Positions 1 to 5,826 of a stretch of 41,851 bases of DNA are shown piece by piece. Both the position numbers and the translations under genes were made by a program. The stretch is from a virus. The stretch spans positions 1 to 41,851 of IMG/VR virus record IMGVR_UViG_3300025151_000090; one strand, given 5' to 3'. Every line of letters starts with the position of its first letter. Within the stretch, counting starts at the first letter, position 1. Below the pieces are notes generated by a model. The model made no database searches. It was given only the letters and a program-made list of their open reading frames with translations, and was not told the origin of the DNA.

Positions 1-534
1 TTTGGTTGTGAAAGGGCGACCTCCAATCCTTGACATAAACTCTGCCTCTTCGCCGCCCGCAAAGTCGCCAAGGCTTTCTTTCTTGCCGTAGCCTGGAAAA
101 TCTGAGCTGTTTGTCCCTAAAAGGTAAGCGCCTTTGCCGCCACGAGGAAAAACAAGAATGGAATCTTGACAAAATGTTTCACCAAGTTTTGCCATGTTTT
201 CAAGAAAGCCAGGATCATCTTTTAGGTTTACACAAAAGAAACTATCTTCTTTAACTTCCTTGGCTGCTTCGGTGTTGTAGTTCTCAATATAAGAACCATC
301 AACGCTCGTCACGCCATAGCCCAAGCCCAACAAGGTTGCCTTTAAGTCTCTGTTTCTTTCTTTGTTGTCTTTGCCGATGATTGCTTTGTCGGTGCAGTTT
401 GCGCTATCTTCGGTGTCGTCTCGAAACGAAGTAATAACAACACAATCGTGCTCTTGGATGTGCTTATAGATTCTGCTCAAACCAGATTCGTTTAAGTTTG
501 CAAACTCTCTCCATTCTTTCATGATTTTTTTCAT
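1..534 (-). CDS. Hypothetical phage protein, C-terminus cut by the window edge
   Basis: An open frame runs from an ATG at 534 to the left edge with no stop (178 codons visible). An AGGAG Shine-Dalgarno lies about 11 nt upstream; a second in-frame ATG at 522 is a weaker choice. The protein begins MKKIMKEWREF and contains NKERNRDLKATLLGLGYGVT, then IENYN, then SFFCVNLKD and SILVFPRGGKGAYLLGTN. This mix of a polar 'N..RN.DLK..L' helix followed by beta-rich segments recalls small DUF3293-like phage proteins, but I recognise no catalytic motif. It is the last gene seen in the leftward unit of small accessory genes. Function unknown. Confidence 0.75.
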   Translation of the reverse strand, partial: MKKIMKEWREFANLNESGLSRIYKHIQEHDCVVITSFRDDTEDSANCTDKAIIGKDNKERNRDLKATLLGLGYGVTSVDGSYIENYNTEAAKEVKEDSFFCVNLKDDPGFLENMAKLGETFCQDSILVFPRGGKGAYLLGTNSSDFPGYGKKESLGDFAGGEEAEFMSRIGGRPFTTK

Positions 535-551
535 TTTCTCAAACTTCTCCT

Positions 552-821
552 TTAATCGTTTAGTTTGTTGATATCTTCAATCGTTTGTTCTTTATCGAAC
601 TTTACAAGTTTATCACAGCGAATCCACTCAGTTTCTGGATCGAAGTCTTTGCGGCGGATTTCCAAAAGGCTTCGAAGGTTTTCTTGTAGGGCCTTGTAAG
701 CGGTGGTTGGAGCCCACTTTACTTTTACGTAAGTCCATTTTCCTTCTTTCTTTGTTTCACGCACACGGCCAAACAAAACAGACGTTCCTTTAACTTGTAG
801 CACTGTGTCATTGATAAGCAT
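552..821 (-). CDS. Small hypothetical protein, possible SH3/KOW-like barrel
   Basis: An 89-residue ORF starts at an ATG with an AGGAGG Shine-Dalgarno a few bases upstream. The first half (LINDTVLQVKGTSVLFGRV, then WTYVKVKWAP) has the alternating hydrophobic pattern and 'G.V' turn of a small beta barrel such as an SH3 or KOW fold. The second half is charged and probably helical, with WIRCDKLVKFD near residue 66. It lies 17 nt before the gene at 534 and 14 nt after the gene that ends at 836, so it is probably co-transcribed with both. The fold is inferred only; no function is assigned. Confidence 0.7.
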   Translation of the reverse strand: MLINDTVLQVKGTSVLFGRVRETKKEGKWTYVKVKWAPTTAYKALQENLRSLLEIRRKDFDPETEWIRCDKLVKFDKEQTIEDINKLND

Positions 822-835
822 TATACCTCCTTTTG

Positions 836-1420
836 TTATTTCTGCTTTTCATAATACTCTTCAGGAGTAATAACCCCTGATGGCTCAACTGGTTCCCATA
901 GAGCCGCAATGGTGTTTTCTTCTTCTGCAGGTTCTTTTTTAGGGCCTTGTCTGAGAAGAAAGCCCTTTACGTTCGGGGCGTCTTTTCCTAACAAGGTCTT
1001 TAAAAGATCATACTGATTTACTGAGAATGTGGAATCGTGGCCAGTTATCTCAATGTATCTTTTCTTTGCTCTATCCCAATCAGCAAAATAGTTTGGATCA
1101 TCGTGGTTTAGGTCGTAAAGTTCTGATCGGTCCAACTCAACAACATAAACATATTTTCCTTGTATCTTTCTAAAGCCGCCGTCGAGCTGACCTTTTTTTG
1201 TAAAAAAGAAAACCCTTGGCTGGTCCCAGGTCTTGTATCCGGCGCTTGAATAACCTTTCTTTCCTTTTACGGCGACATTGGGGTCAAGTTTCTTGATACC
1301 TTCTGTATCAGAAATGTGATAAAGTTTTACAGGGCCAGCGGGGATGGCGCTGCCGGCGCCAATCTTATACTTTTCCAACTCTTCTAAAACTAGTTGCTCG
1401 ATTAGGTGTTTTATTTTCAT
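836..1420 (-). CDS. Hypothetical protein, possible ADP-ribosyltransferase-like fold
   Basis: A 194-residue ORF has a good AGGAGAG Shine-Dalgarno before its ATG. After a helical N-terminus comes KLYHISDTEGIKKLDPN (about 32-48), then PRVFFFTKKG (about 68-77) and YVYVVELDRSELYDL (about 90-104). A 'LYHis ... i..L.P ... prvfFF ... vy.VeL' layout is seen in several phage and toxin families with an ADP-ribosyltransferase-like or RNA 2'-phosphotransferase-like fold, where the H and Y bind NAD. I cannot point to a definite catalytic Glu, so enzymatic activity is a guess. The C-terminus is acidic and proline-rich. A TAAATAG (CTATTTA on the coding strand) sits 17 nt upstream of the start. Confidence 0.7.
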   Translation of the reverse strand: MKIKHLIEQLVLEELEKYKIGAGSAIPAGPVKLYHISDTEGIKKLDPNVAVKGKKGYSSAGYKTWDQPRVFFFTKKGQLDGGFRKIQGKYVYVVELDRSELYDLNHDDPNYFADWDRAKKRYIEITGHDSTFSVNQYDLLKTLLGKDAPNVKGFLLRQGPKKEPAEEENTIAALWEPVEPSGVITPEEYYEKQK

Positions 1421-1471
1421 TTTTTCTCTCCTAATCTAAATAGTGCGAGATGCGCAATCGAGAAGTTCTGC

Positions 1472-2002
1472 TTACAGATTCCCTCCTGTAAAGTATTTGT
1501 TCTCGTAGTAGATAAAATAAGCCTCGATAAGTTCATTGAAATAATCTTCCGCATAATAGAAGGTGTCGGGGCCGAGATCCGTTTTTATGGCTTTCATTAG
1601 GTCGTCGTCTTCTATCGCCTGTTCAAAAGCACTTTCAAGCATAAAGTTGTCTGGGTTATAAGTGAGAGCATGGGGGTCTCCGCAGGCTTCTGCTTCAAGT
1701 TGCTTGTGGAACCTATCAAAGAACAACTGGCGGTCCTCCTCTCTTACCCCCCAAAGGTGAGCGAGGGACATCCTAAACTGAAAAACCTTCCATGCATGGA
1801 ATACTTTTTCAGCCAAGTGTTTATCTAAAACAGAAAATGCCTTTTCTGGACAAAACGGACAAGTGTAGCCAGCATTTTTAATGTAAAACTCTTTAAAGTT
1901 GCGCCACGATCGATCTTCGGGCGGCTGCACCGCATGTTTTTTTAGATCTTGAAGTTGTGCTTCAAGTTGTTCAATCTTTTTTTCTAGTTCTTGTTTGTTC
2001 AT
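1472..2002 (-). CDS. Hypothetical protein with N-terminal coiled coil and Cys pair
   Basis: A 176-residue ORF starts at an ATG that overlaps the previous stop in ATGA, with AAAGGAT upstream. Residues 1-24 form a heptad-like charged helix (coiled coil likely). Residues 46-53 (TCPFCPEK) hold a CxxC pair followed by histidines at about 61, 69 and 101, so a structural zinc site is possible but unproven. The C-terminal half is acidic and rich in Phe and Tyr. Translational coupling to the 177-residue gene upstream suggests the two proteins act together. I do not recognise the family. Confidence 0.7.
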   Translation of the reverse strand: MNKQELEKKIEQLEAQLQDLKKHAVQPPEDRSWRNFKEFYIKNAGYTCPFCPEKAFSVLDKHLAEKVFHAWKVFQFRMSLAHLWGVREEDRQLFFDRFHKQLEAEACGDPHALTYNPDNFMLESAFEQAIEDDDLMKAIKTDLGPDTFYYAEDYFNELIEAYFIYYENKYFTGGNL

Positions 2003-2532
2003 TGTTTATCCTTTAGTTTGTCAAGCCTTGCTTGTGCTGCTTTTAAGGCACGTTCAGCGGCAGCCTTTTCTTTCTTCAAGGCGTTTTCTTCCTTTTGCTT
2101 CTGCTGTAAAGCGTATGCCTCACCAAATTCGTCATGCCACTCTTGCCACTTGGCAAGCTGCTTCTCGTAGTAGGTGATAAGCCTCTTGTTTTCTTTTTCT
2201 TGACTGGACCAAAGGTAATCGATTGCCTCTTGGTTCATGTCTCCAATCTTCATCGATACCCGGAATTGCGAATTTGGGTTCCAGCCTTTATGGGCGGCCT
2301 GAACGTAAACATCCGAAAGGCCTATTCCCACGTCTTTAAAAGAAGTAATTTTGTATAAACGCCGGGCCTCGACCTCTAGGTGGTTGAGCACAGATGGCAT
2401 TGAAAGGCCATGAAAATCTGGATCTATTTCGATAAAAGCACTCCTCTCTTCTTTGAGAAAATCCTCTTTTGTGAAGTAGCCACCGTTCTCAGTGTAGTGC
2501 TTGGGCTTTCTTCTTTTTCTAATCTTTTTCAT
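1999..2532 (-). CDS. Hypothetical protein with C-terminal coiled coil
   Basis: A 177-residue ORF has a basic N-terminus (KKIRKRRKPKHY), a middle section with VYVQAAHKGWNPNSQFRVSM, and a long Glu/Lys/Ala/Gln-rich helix over about residues 105-177 that looks like a single coiled coil ending in KDKQ. The ATG overlaps the preceding TAA by one base, and GAGGGAT lies upstream. Both this protein and the next gene's product carry terminal coiled coils, so a heteromeric complex is conceivable. No family recognised. Confidence 0.7.
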   Translation of the reverse strand: MKKIRKRRKPKHYTENGGYFTKEDFLKEERSAFIEIDPDFHGLSMPSVLNHLEVEARRLYKITSFKDVGIGLSDVYVQAAHKGWNPNSQFRVSMKIGDMNQEAIDYLWSSQEKENKRLITYYEKQLAKWQEWHDEFGEAYALQQKQKEENALKKEKAAAERALKAAQARLDKLKDKQ

Positions 2533-2720
2533 TATTCATCCCTCATAATATAATTTTTCACCCCCAATGCCTCAAAAAAGTTTGTTGTGGTTAGTTCTTC
2601 TGCAATGTCTTCAAGGCATACAAAGTTTCCAAATGTTGGCTCTAGTTCCATGTCCAATACAGACTTCACGCCTTCTTCTTCATCCAAAGAAAATACTCTA
2701 ATAAAATATCTTTTACTCAT
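2532..2720 (-). CDS. Small hypothetical protein
   Basis: A 62-residue acidic ORF (MSKRYFIRVFSLDEEEG...) is preceded by AAGGAGGAG six bases before its ATG. It overlaps the end of the glycosyltransferase gene by 8 nt and the next gene by 1 nt, so all three are probably translationally coupled. The sequence suggests two beta strands and an acidic helix. No motif is recognised. Confidence 0.65.
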   Translation of the reverse strand: MSKRYFIRVFSLDEEEGVKSVLDMELEPTFGNFVCLEDIAEELTTTNFFEALGVKNYIMRDE

Positions 2721-3720
2721 TTTGCTCCTCCTTTTTATTACTCACCATCTCTTCTAGGATTCTCGTGTATCTAATTGCGTCGCCAAACGTCATAAGGTCA
2801 TCTGGTCCTGGTAGGGGGTAATCTCTGAGGGGCACCCAAGCGGAAATCTCATAATTGATCGATATTTTGACATCTAGGCCTGGTGGGTCATAAAGCTTGC
2901 ACGGACCAAAAGTTTGCGTGTCATGAACCTCTGTCCACTCAAAGCCATTGAGTGGCAAACTGTTCGGTATTTCTTTTGTGCCGCCTGCATTCGAACAAAC
3001 GATATAACACCCACATGCAATTGCATCGACCACCACATTCGGACAGTGGTCAAGCCAAGCCAAGTGAACGAAAGTCGAGCACGCCTTCATTGCTCCGATC
3101 AGAACAGGCCATGGTTGCTCACCAACGTAGACAACTCGATCCGAAGCAATGCCAGTAACTTCATTTAGGGCATCTTGATCGTCTGCCTTTCCGAATACTA
3201 GCATTGCAGCATTGTCTGGTGCGTGAGCCTCGAAGTATCGAATATTGTCTTTAAGTCGCTTGTGAGGCCGCCAATGGGCAGCGCACATCCAGAACTCTTC
3301 GTACTTGGCTAGTTGTGGAATGTCGGCCTTGATATTCATAGGCTCAATCTGCCCGATGGCGTCGTGGCATGTTCCGTTGAGGACTACATGAACATTGTCT
3401 CGCTTGCCGAAGTGGTGCTCAACAAGACCTCGATCATACTCTGACTGAACAACAACAGCATCAGCCTTCTCATAAGAAGCCTTGATGGGTGCGTTCTGAC
3501 TTTTCCAGTCTTGGTCACTATTGAAGCAGATCCTGTCTAGCCTCAATAGGGTAGGCGCAACCTTGTTCACAATCTGGGTGAACGAGATCTGTGCGTCAGG
3601 ATTATCGTGCGCCCCAACAATTTCATGACCTGATTGCGTTAGTTTACACGCCAGCTTCTGGGCATAGTTGTTGAGGTCATTGGTGGCTCCTAAATTGGCG
3701 TTGTCGAAATAGATTTTCAT
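2713..3720 (-). CDS. Glycosyltransferase, GT-B fold (GT4-like)
   Basis: A 335-residue protein starts at the ATG at 3720; a GTG at 3723 is an alternative. The N-terminal half begins MKIYFDNANLG and carries ADAVVVQSEYDRGLV and VVLNGTCHD, the usual N-domain end of GT4 enzymes. The C-terminal half has AAHWRPHKRLKDNI (matching the family's 'R..H.K....' phosphate-contact region), VVYVGE, FVHLAWLDHCPNVVVDAIACG (the E/D-x7-E-like donor site, here with Asp) and PIVCSNAGGTKEI-like text. It likely transfers a sugar from a nucleotide donor to a host surface glycan, a virion protein or modified phage DNA; the acceptor cannot be read from sequence. It sits among small accessory genes. Confidence 0.85.
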   Translation of the reverse strand: MKIYFDNANLGATNDLNNYAQKLACKLTQSGHEIVGAHDNPDAQISFTQIVNKVAPTLLRLDRICFNSDQDWKSQNAPIKASYEKADAVVVQSEYDRGLVEHHFGKRDNVHVVLNGTCHDAIGQIEPMNIKADIPQLAKYEEFWMCAAHWRPHKRLKDNIRYFEAHAPDNAAMLVFGKADDQDALNEVTGIASDRVVYVGEQPWPVLIGAMKACSTFVHLAWLDHCPNVVVDAIACGCYIVCSNAGGTKEIPNSLPLNGFEWTEVHDTQTFGPCKLYDPPGLDVKISINYEISAWVPLRDYPLPGPDDLMTFGDAIRYTRILEEMVSNKKEEQNE

Positions 3721-3880
3721 CACTTTACATTACCTCCCATTCCTCAATGTAGTGCGATATTCTTTCTCTTGTATTGTCCTCAACAAAGTGCTTTGCTTTT
3801 TGTTCAGAGTCAAAAATAGCAACAATTCTCTCTGGCTCCCACGAGGACGCTTCTGATACAATAAATACTTTCATTTTTTC
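3718..3880 (-). repeat. Duplicated small-gene segment, copy 1
   Basis: On either strand this stretch aligns with 5313-5482: the shared parts include the MKVFIVSE start, the FDSEQKA segment, the EEWEVM end and the bases leading to the next start codon. The second copy carries about 12 extra bases. It marks a recent local duplication. Confidence 0.75.
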
Positions 3881-4213
3881 CTCCTTTTTTATTACTCCAT
3901 CAAATCCGCCAATAAGAAAATCTTTAACATCTTTCTTATTGTGAAAAATTTCTCTATAAACTTGTTCTCCTTCTTTATTCACGATGTAAAGATAAAAAAC
4001 AAGAGAAGGAATGTCCATCATAAGATCTACTGATGGTCCATAGTGCTCTTTCAAGGACTGCCTCCAAAGGATCTCTTCCCTGTTTAGTTCTCCGTAGGTC
4101 TTTGTTGTTTTCAGGGTCCTGTCCCCGCCCCAACAATCTGTTTCAACTAAATCTACAAGAACTTTATTTTCTTTATTTCTCAACAGTTTTTTAATTTTCT
4201 TTGCTTTATTCAT
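3725..4213 (-). CDS. Hypothetical two-part protein; C-terminal 49 residues duplicated at 5318-5476
   Basis: A 162-residue frame starts at ATG 4213, which overlaps the previous stop and follows GAGG. Residues 1-113 are unique. The last 49 residues (MKVFIVSEASSWEPERIVAI... to EEWEVM) are nearly the same as the C-terminal part of the protein encoded at 5318-5500. An AAGGAGG Shine-Dalgarno stands directly before the internal ATG at 3874, with no stop codon between the two parts. Either a separate 49-residue protein is also made from 3874, or a duplicated small gene has fused to its upstream neighbour by loss of a stop. The duplicated domain has a 'FDSEQKA.HFVEDNTR' helix; function unknown. Confidence 0.65.
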   Translation of the reverse strand: MNKAKKIKKLLRNKENKVLVDLVETDCWGGDRTLKTTKTYGELNREEILWRQSLKEHYGPSVDLMMDIPSLVFYLYIVNKEGEQVYREIFHNKKDVKDFLIGGFDGVIKKEEKMKVFIVSEASSWEPERIVAIFDSEQKAKHFVEDNTRERISHYIEEWEVM

Positions 4214-4511
4214 CTTGATCCTCAACCAAATCCCAGACATCTAGTCCGTTTGCCCAGCGGTAAAACCACTCAATGATTTCTTCCTTAGAGCGCCCTTGAA
4301 CATTTAAGAAAGAAGCATCCCACTCATTGGACCTCCACTGCCAATATTTTCTGCACTCGTTGATGGATAAATGAATGTCAAATTCTTCTTTTAATGTTTC
4401 CTGAATGGTTTTGCAATCTTCATAATACCAATCAATTGTTCCATTGCCGTCAATCAAAGAAAAAATGTTATTAACTAACCTTTGGTTGATTTTATTTTTA
4501 AGCTCAGTCAT
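4206..4511 (-). CDS. Hypothetical protein
   Basis: A 101-residue ORF starts at the ATG at 4511 (MTELKNKINQRLV...), overlapping the upstream stop by 8 nt, and its own stop overlaps the next start by 8 nt. The protein is helical and rich in Trp (DWYYEDC, YWQWRSNEWDASF, EWFYRWANGLDVWDLV). The Trp-rich helices suggest a small protein-binding or DNA-binding domain, but I recognise no family. Confidence 0.65.
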   Translation of the reverse strand: MTELKNKINQRLVNNIFSLIDGNGTIDWYYEDCKTIQETLKEEFDIHLSINECRKYWQWRSNEWDASFLNVQGRSKEEIIEWFYRWANGLDVWDLVEDQDE

Positions 4512-4692
4512 TTTCGCTCTCGCTATAATAATCATCTGACATTAATTCACAAACCTCTTGGAGAGCAAATAAGAAGTTTGTAATTTGACTCCCACCCCAG
4601 TTTTCTATGTAATTACTTCTGACTAATCCAATATTTTTTTGCAATCTAAAGAACATTTTTTGCATATTTTTATTAAAATCTTTATCACTCAT
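4504..4692 (-). CDS. Small hypothetical protein
   Basis: A 62-residue ORF (MSDKDFNKNMQKMFFRL...) has GGAG seven bases before its ATG at 4692. It overlaps the gene on each side by 8 nt, the same spacing as its neighbours, which marks a coupled run of small genes. It is mostly helical and ends in acidic residues. Function unknown. Confidence 0.6.
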   Translation of the reverse strand: MSDKDFNKNMQKMFFRLQKNIGLVRSNYIENWGGSQITNFLFALQEVCELMSDDYYSESEND

Positions 4693-4930
4693 TTTCACTC
4701 CATCCCGCAGTTGTTGCTGCTAGCCCTTCTTTATTGTCTTTGTTTGCTTCAATGTAATCTGAAACTCCATCATCAAAGCCTTCTTCAAAAGCCACCGGAT
4801 CGTTTGTTGTTGGGACAAGTAAAAACCTTGTTCCTTCAACCCATTCTTTGTAAAGTTCATAAACGTCTCTATCGTGGTATTCTGAGTTTAGCCCTCGGTG
4901 GTATCCGGCATTGTAAGAATTATTGCTCAT
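4685..4930 (-). CDS. Small hypothetical acidic protein
   Basis: The frame is open further upstream, but the likely start is the ATG at 4930 (MSNNSYNAGYHRGLNSEYHD...), which overlaps the previous stop in ATGA and has AGAGGAGGG upstream. This gives 81 residues. The pattern 'YNAGYHRGLN' near the N-terminus and 'AFEEGFDDGVSDY' near residue 52 resembles small phage proteins with short amphipathic helices. No function can be named. Confidence 0.65.
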   Translation of the reverse strand: MSNNSYNAGYHRGLNSEYHDRDVYELYKEWVEGTRFLLVPTTNDPVAFEEGFDDGVSDYIEANKDNKEGLAATTAGWSENE

Positions 4931-5316
4931 TTTTCCCTCCTCTGTGTTCCGGCGTGGCTCTCCCCCACGACAACAGGAATCAACTCTCCATCCTCGTCGA
5001 CCCAAGTGCGTCGAGCAATGATTGTCTCTTCCCCAAATGTATTTAATTCCTGCAAGTCTTCCTGCAAGTGCTCGGGAAGTGAATTCCATGGCACTGTAAT
5101 TACCGTAGCCAATCGTGCCTGTTCATCCTTGTCGGCCAGAGATGCACGGTCATTTTCTACAAGCATAGATTTCATAAATTCTGCTGCACATTCAGGATCT
5201 TCATGGTTCATTTCTTTATTGTCGAAAGATGTAAACTGAATCCATAGCGTCTTTCCGGCAAACTGGCCTTCTTTTTGGTCGAACTTAATCCAAACTGGTC
5301 CTTTTGAATTTATCAC
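4927..5316 (-). CDS. Hypothetical protein, GTG start
   Basis: A 129-residue ORF starts at a GTG that begins one base after the previous stop; GGGAGG lies about 10 nt upstream. Its C-terminal codons (VVVGESHAGTQRREK) are read from a stretch almost identical to the untranslated leader at 5711-5748, so this coding end was probably built by duplication of that leader. Motifs VWIKFDQKEG and TLWIQFTSFD suggest a beta-rich N-terminus. Function unknown. Confidence 0.65.
   Translation of the reverse strand: MINSKGPVWIKFDQKEGQFAGKTLWIQFTSFDNKEMNHEDPECAAEFMKSMLVENDRASLADKDEQARLATVITVPWNSLPEHLQEDLQELNTFGEETIIARRTWVDEDGELIPVVVGESHAGTQRREK
4935..4971 (-). repeat. Second copy of the 5.7 kb leader sequence
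   Basis: This copy differs from 5711-5748 mainly by loss of one G, which shortens the stem loop. Here the sequence is translated as the end of the gene at 4927-5316 and supplies the ribosome binding site of the gene that starts at 4930. Confidence 0.65.
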
Positions 5317-5482
5317 TTTACATTACCTCCCATTCTTCAATATAGTGCGATACTCCTGAATTGTCGTCTCTTGTGTTGTCCTCAACAAAATGCTGTGCTT
5401 TTTGTTCAGAGTCAAAAATAGCAACAACTCTATCTGGCTCGAAGGCGGCCACCTCTGATACAATAAATACTTTCATTTTTTC
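5313..5482 (-). repeat. Duplicated small-gene segment, copy 2
   Basis: Partner of 3718-3880. The junctions on both sides are at or next to start/stop codons, so the duplication moved a whole small gene plus the next gene's initiation region. Confidence 0.75.
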
Positions 5483-5500
5483 TCGTTTTTTATCAGTCAT
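5318..5500 (-). CDS. Small hypothetical protein, paralogue of the 3725-3874 segment
   Basis: A 60-residue ORF begins at ATG 5500 (MTDKKREKMKVFIVSE...), overlapping the upstream stop by 8 nt; an internal ATG at 5476 aligns with the likely internal start of the other copy. Both copies end in HYIEEWEVM and are followed by the same intergenic bases and a GTG/ATG start, so the duplication covers the gene end and the junction to the next gene. The copies differ at about a dozen residues, with an insertion of about four residues (DDNSGV region) here. Confidence 0.65.
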   Translation of the reverse strand: MTDKKREKMKVFIVSEVAAFEPDRVVAIFDSEQKAQHFVEDNTRDDNSGVSHYIEEWEVM

Positions 5501-5705
5501 AACCACTCTCGCAAAAAACCAACCAGTAAGGAGTTCGGTTCTGTTCACCGTTTGGTGGAACGAATGTGTGTCTTGGAAGACCAACCTCTACTGACCACTC
5601 AACAAACTCCTCCAGAGAAGAAAATTCTACAGGATTTGTTTGTGGCGGGTATTTCCAACCTTCATAAGTTTTATTGTCATCTCTATCATAAAAAACAAAT
5701 TTCAT
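5493..5705 (-). CDS. Small hypothetical protein, first gene of the 5.8 kb unit
   Basis: A 70-residue protein (MKFVFYDRDDNKTYEGWKYPP...) is most likely started at ATG 5705, preceded by AGAGGAGG. The frame is open upstream to 5756, but that would place the start inside the promoter's -10, so the shorter form is preferred. It is the first gene after the promoter at 5755-5784 and follows a leader with a CGTGGG/CCCACG hairpin. It may resemble small phage proteins of the 'F.SLEEFVEWSVEVGL' type; function unknown. Confidence 0.65.
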   Translation of the reverse strand: MKFVFYDRDDNKTYEGWKYPPQTNPVEFSSLEEFVEWSVEVGLPRHTFVPPNGEQNRTPYWLVFCESGYD

Positions 5706-5710
5706 TTTTT

Positions 5711-5748
5711 CCTCCTCTGTGTTCCGGCGTGGGCTCTCCCCCACGACA
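5711..5748 (-). repeat. mRNA leader with hairpin and RBS; imperfect copy at 4935-4971
   Basis: Just downstream of the predicted transcription start, the leader holds CGTGGG-GGAGAG-CCCACG, which can form a stem loop, then ACACAGAGGAGG. The same text, with one G fewer, occurs at 4935-4971, where it encodes the end of the 129-residue protein and provides the Shine-Dalgarno for the gene at 4930. I infer duplication of a leader into a coding end. Confidence 0.7.
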
Positions 5749-5754
5749 CGACAC

Positions 5755-5784
5755 ATCTTACCACGGAAGGGGGCGGCGGGTCAA
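5755..5784 (-). promoter_or_regulatory. Strong sigma70-type promoter for the leftmost unit
   Basis: On the minus strand TTGACC (5779-5784) is followed by an 18-base spacer and TAAGAT (5755-5760), with TGG just before the -10 (extended -10). The -35 overlaps an inverted repeat GGCGGG (775-780) / CCCGCC (791-796). An 11-base element, AACTTTCAACC on the coding strand, lies exactly 20 bases upstream of the -35 (5805-5815), as at 12323-12333. It lies between the dnaE stop and the small accessory genes. Confidence 0.8.
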
Positions 5785-5826
5785 GCAAAACCCGCCCTGC
5801 CCCCGGTTGAAAGTTGTAGTGGTGAT

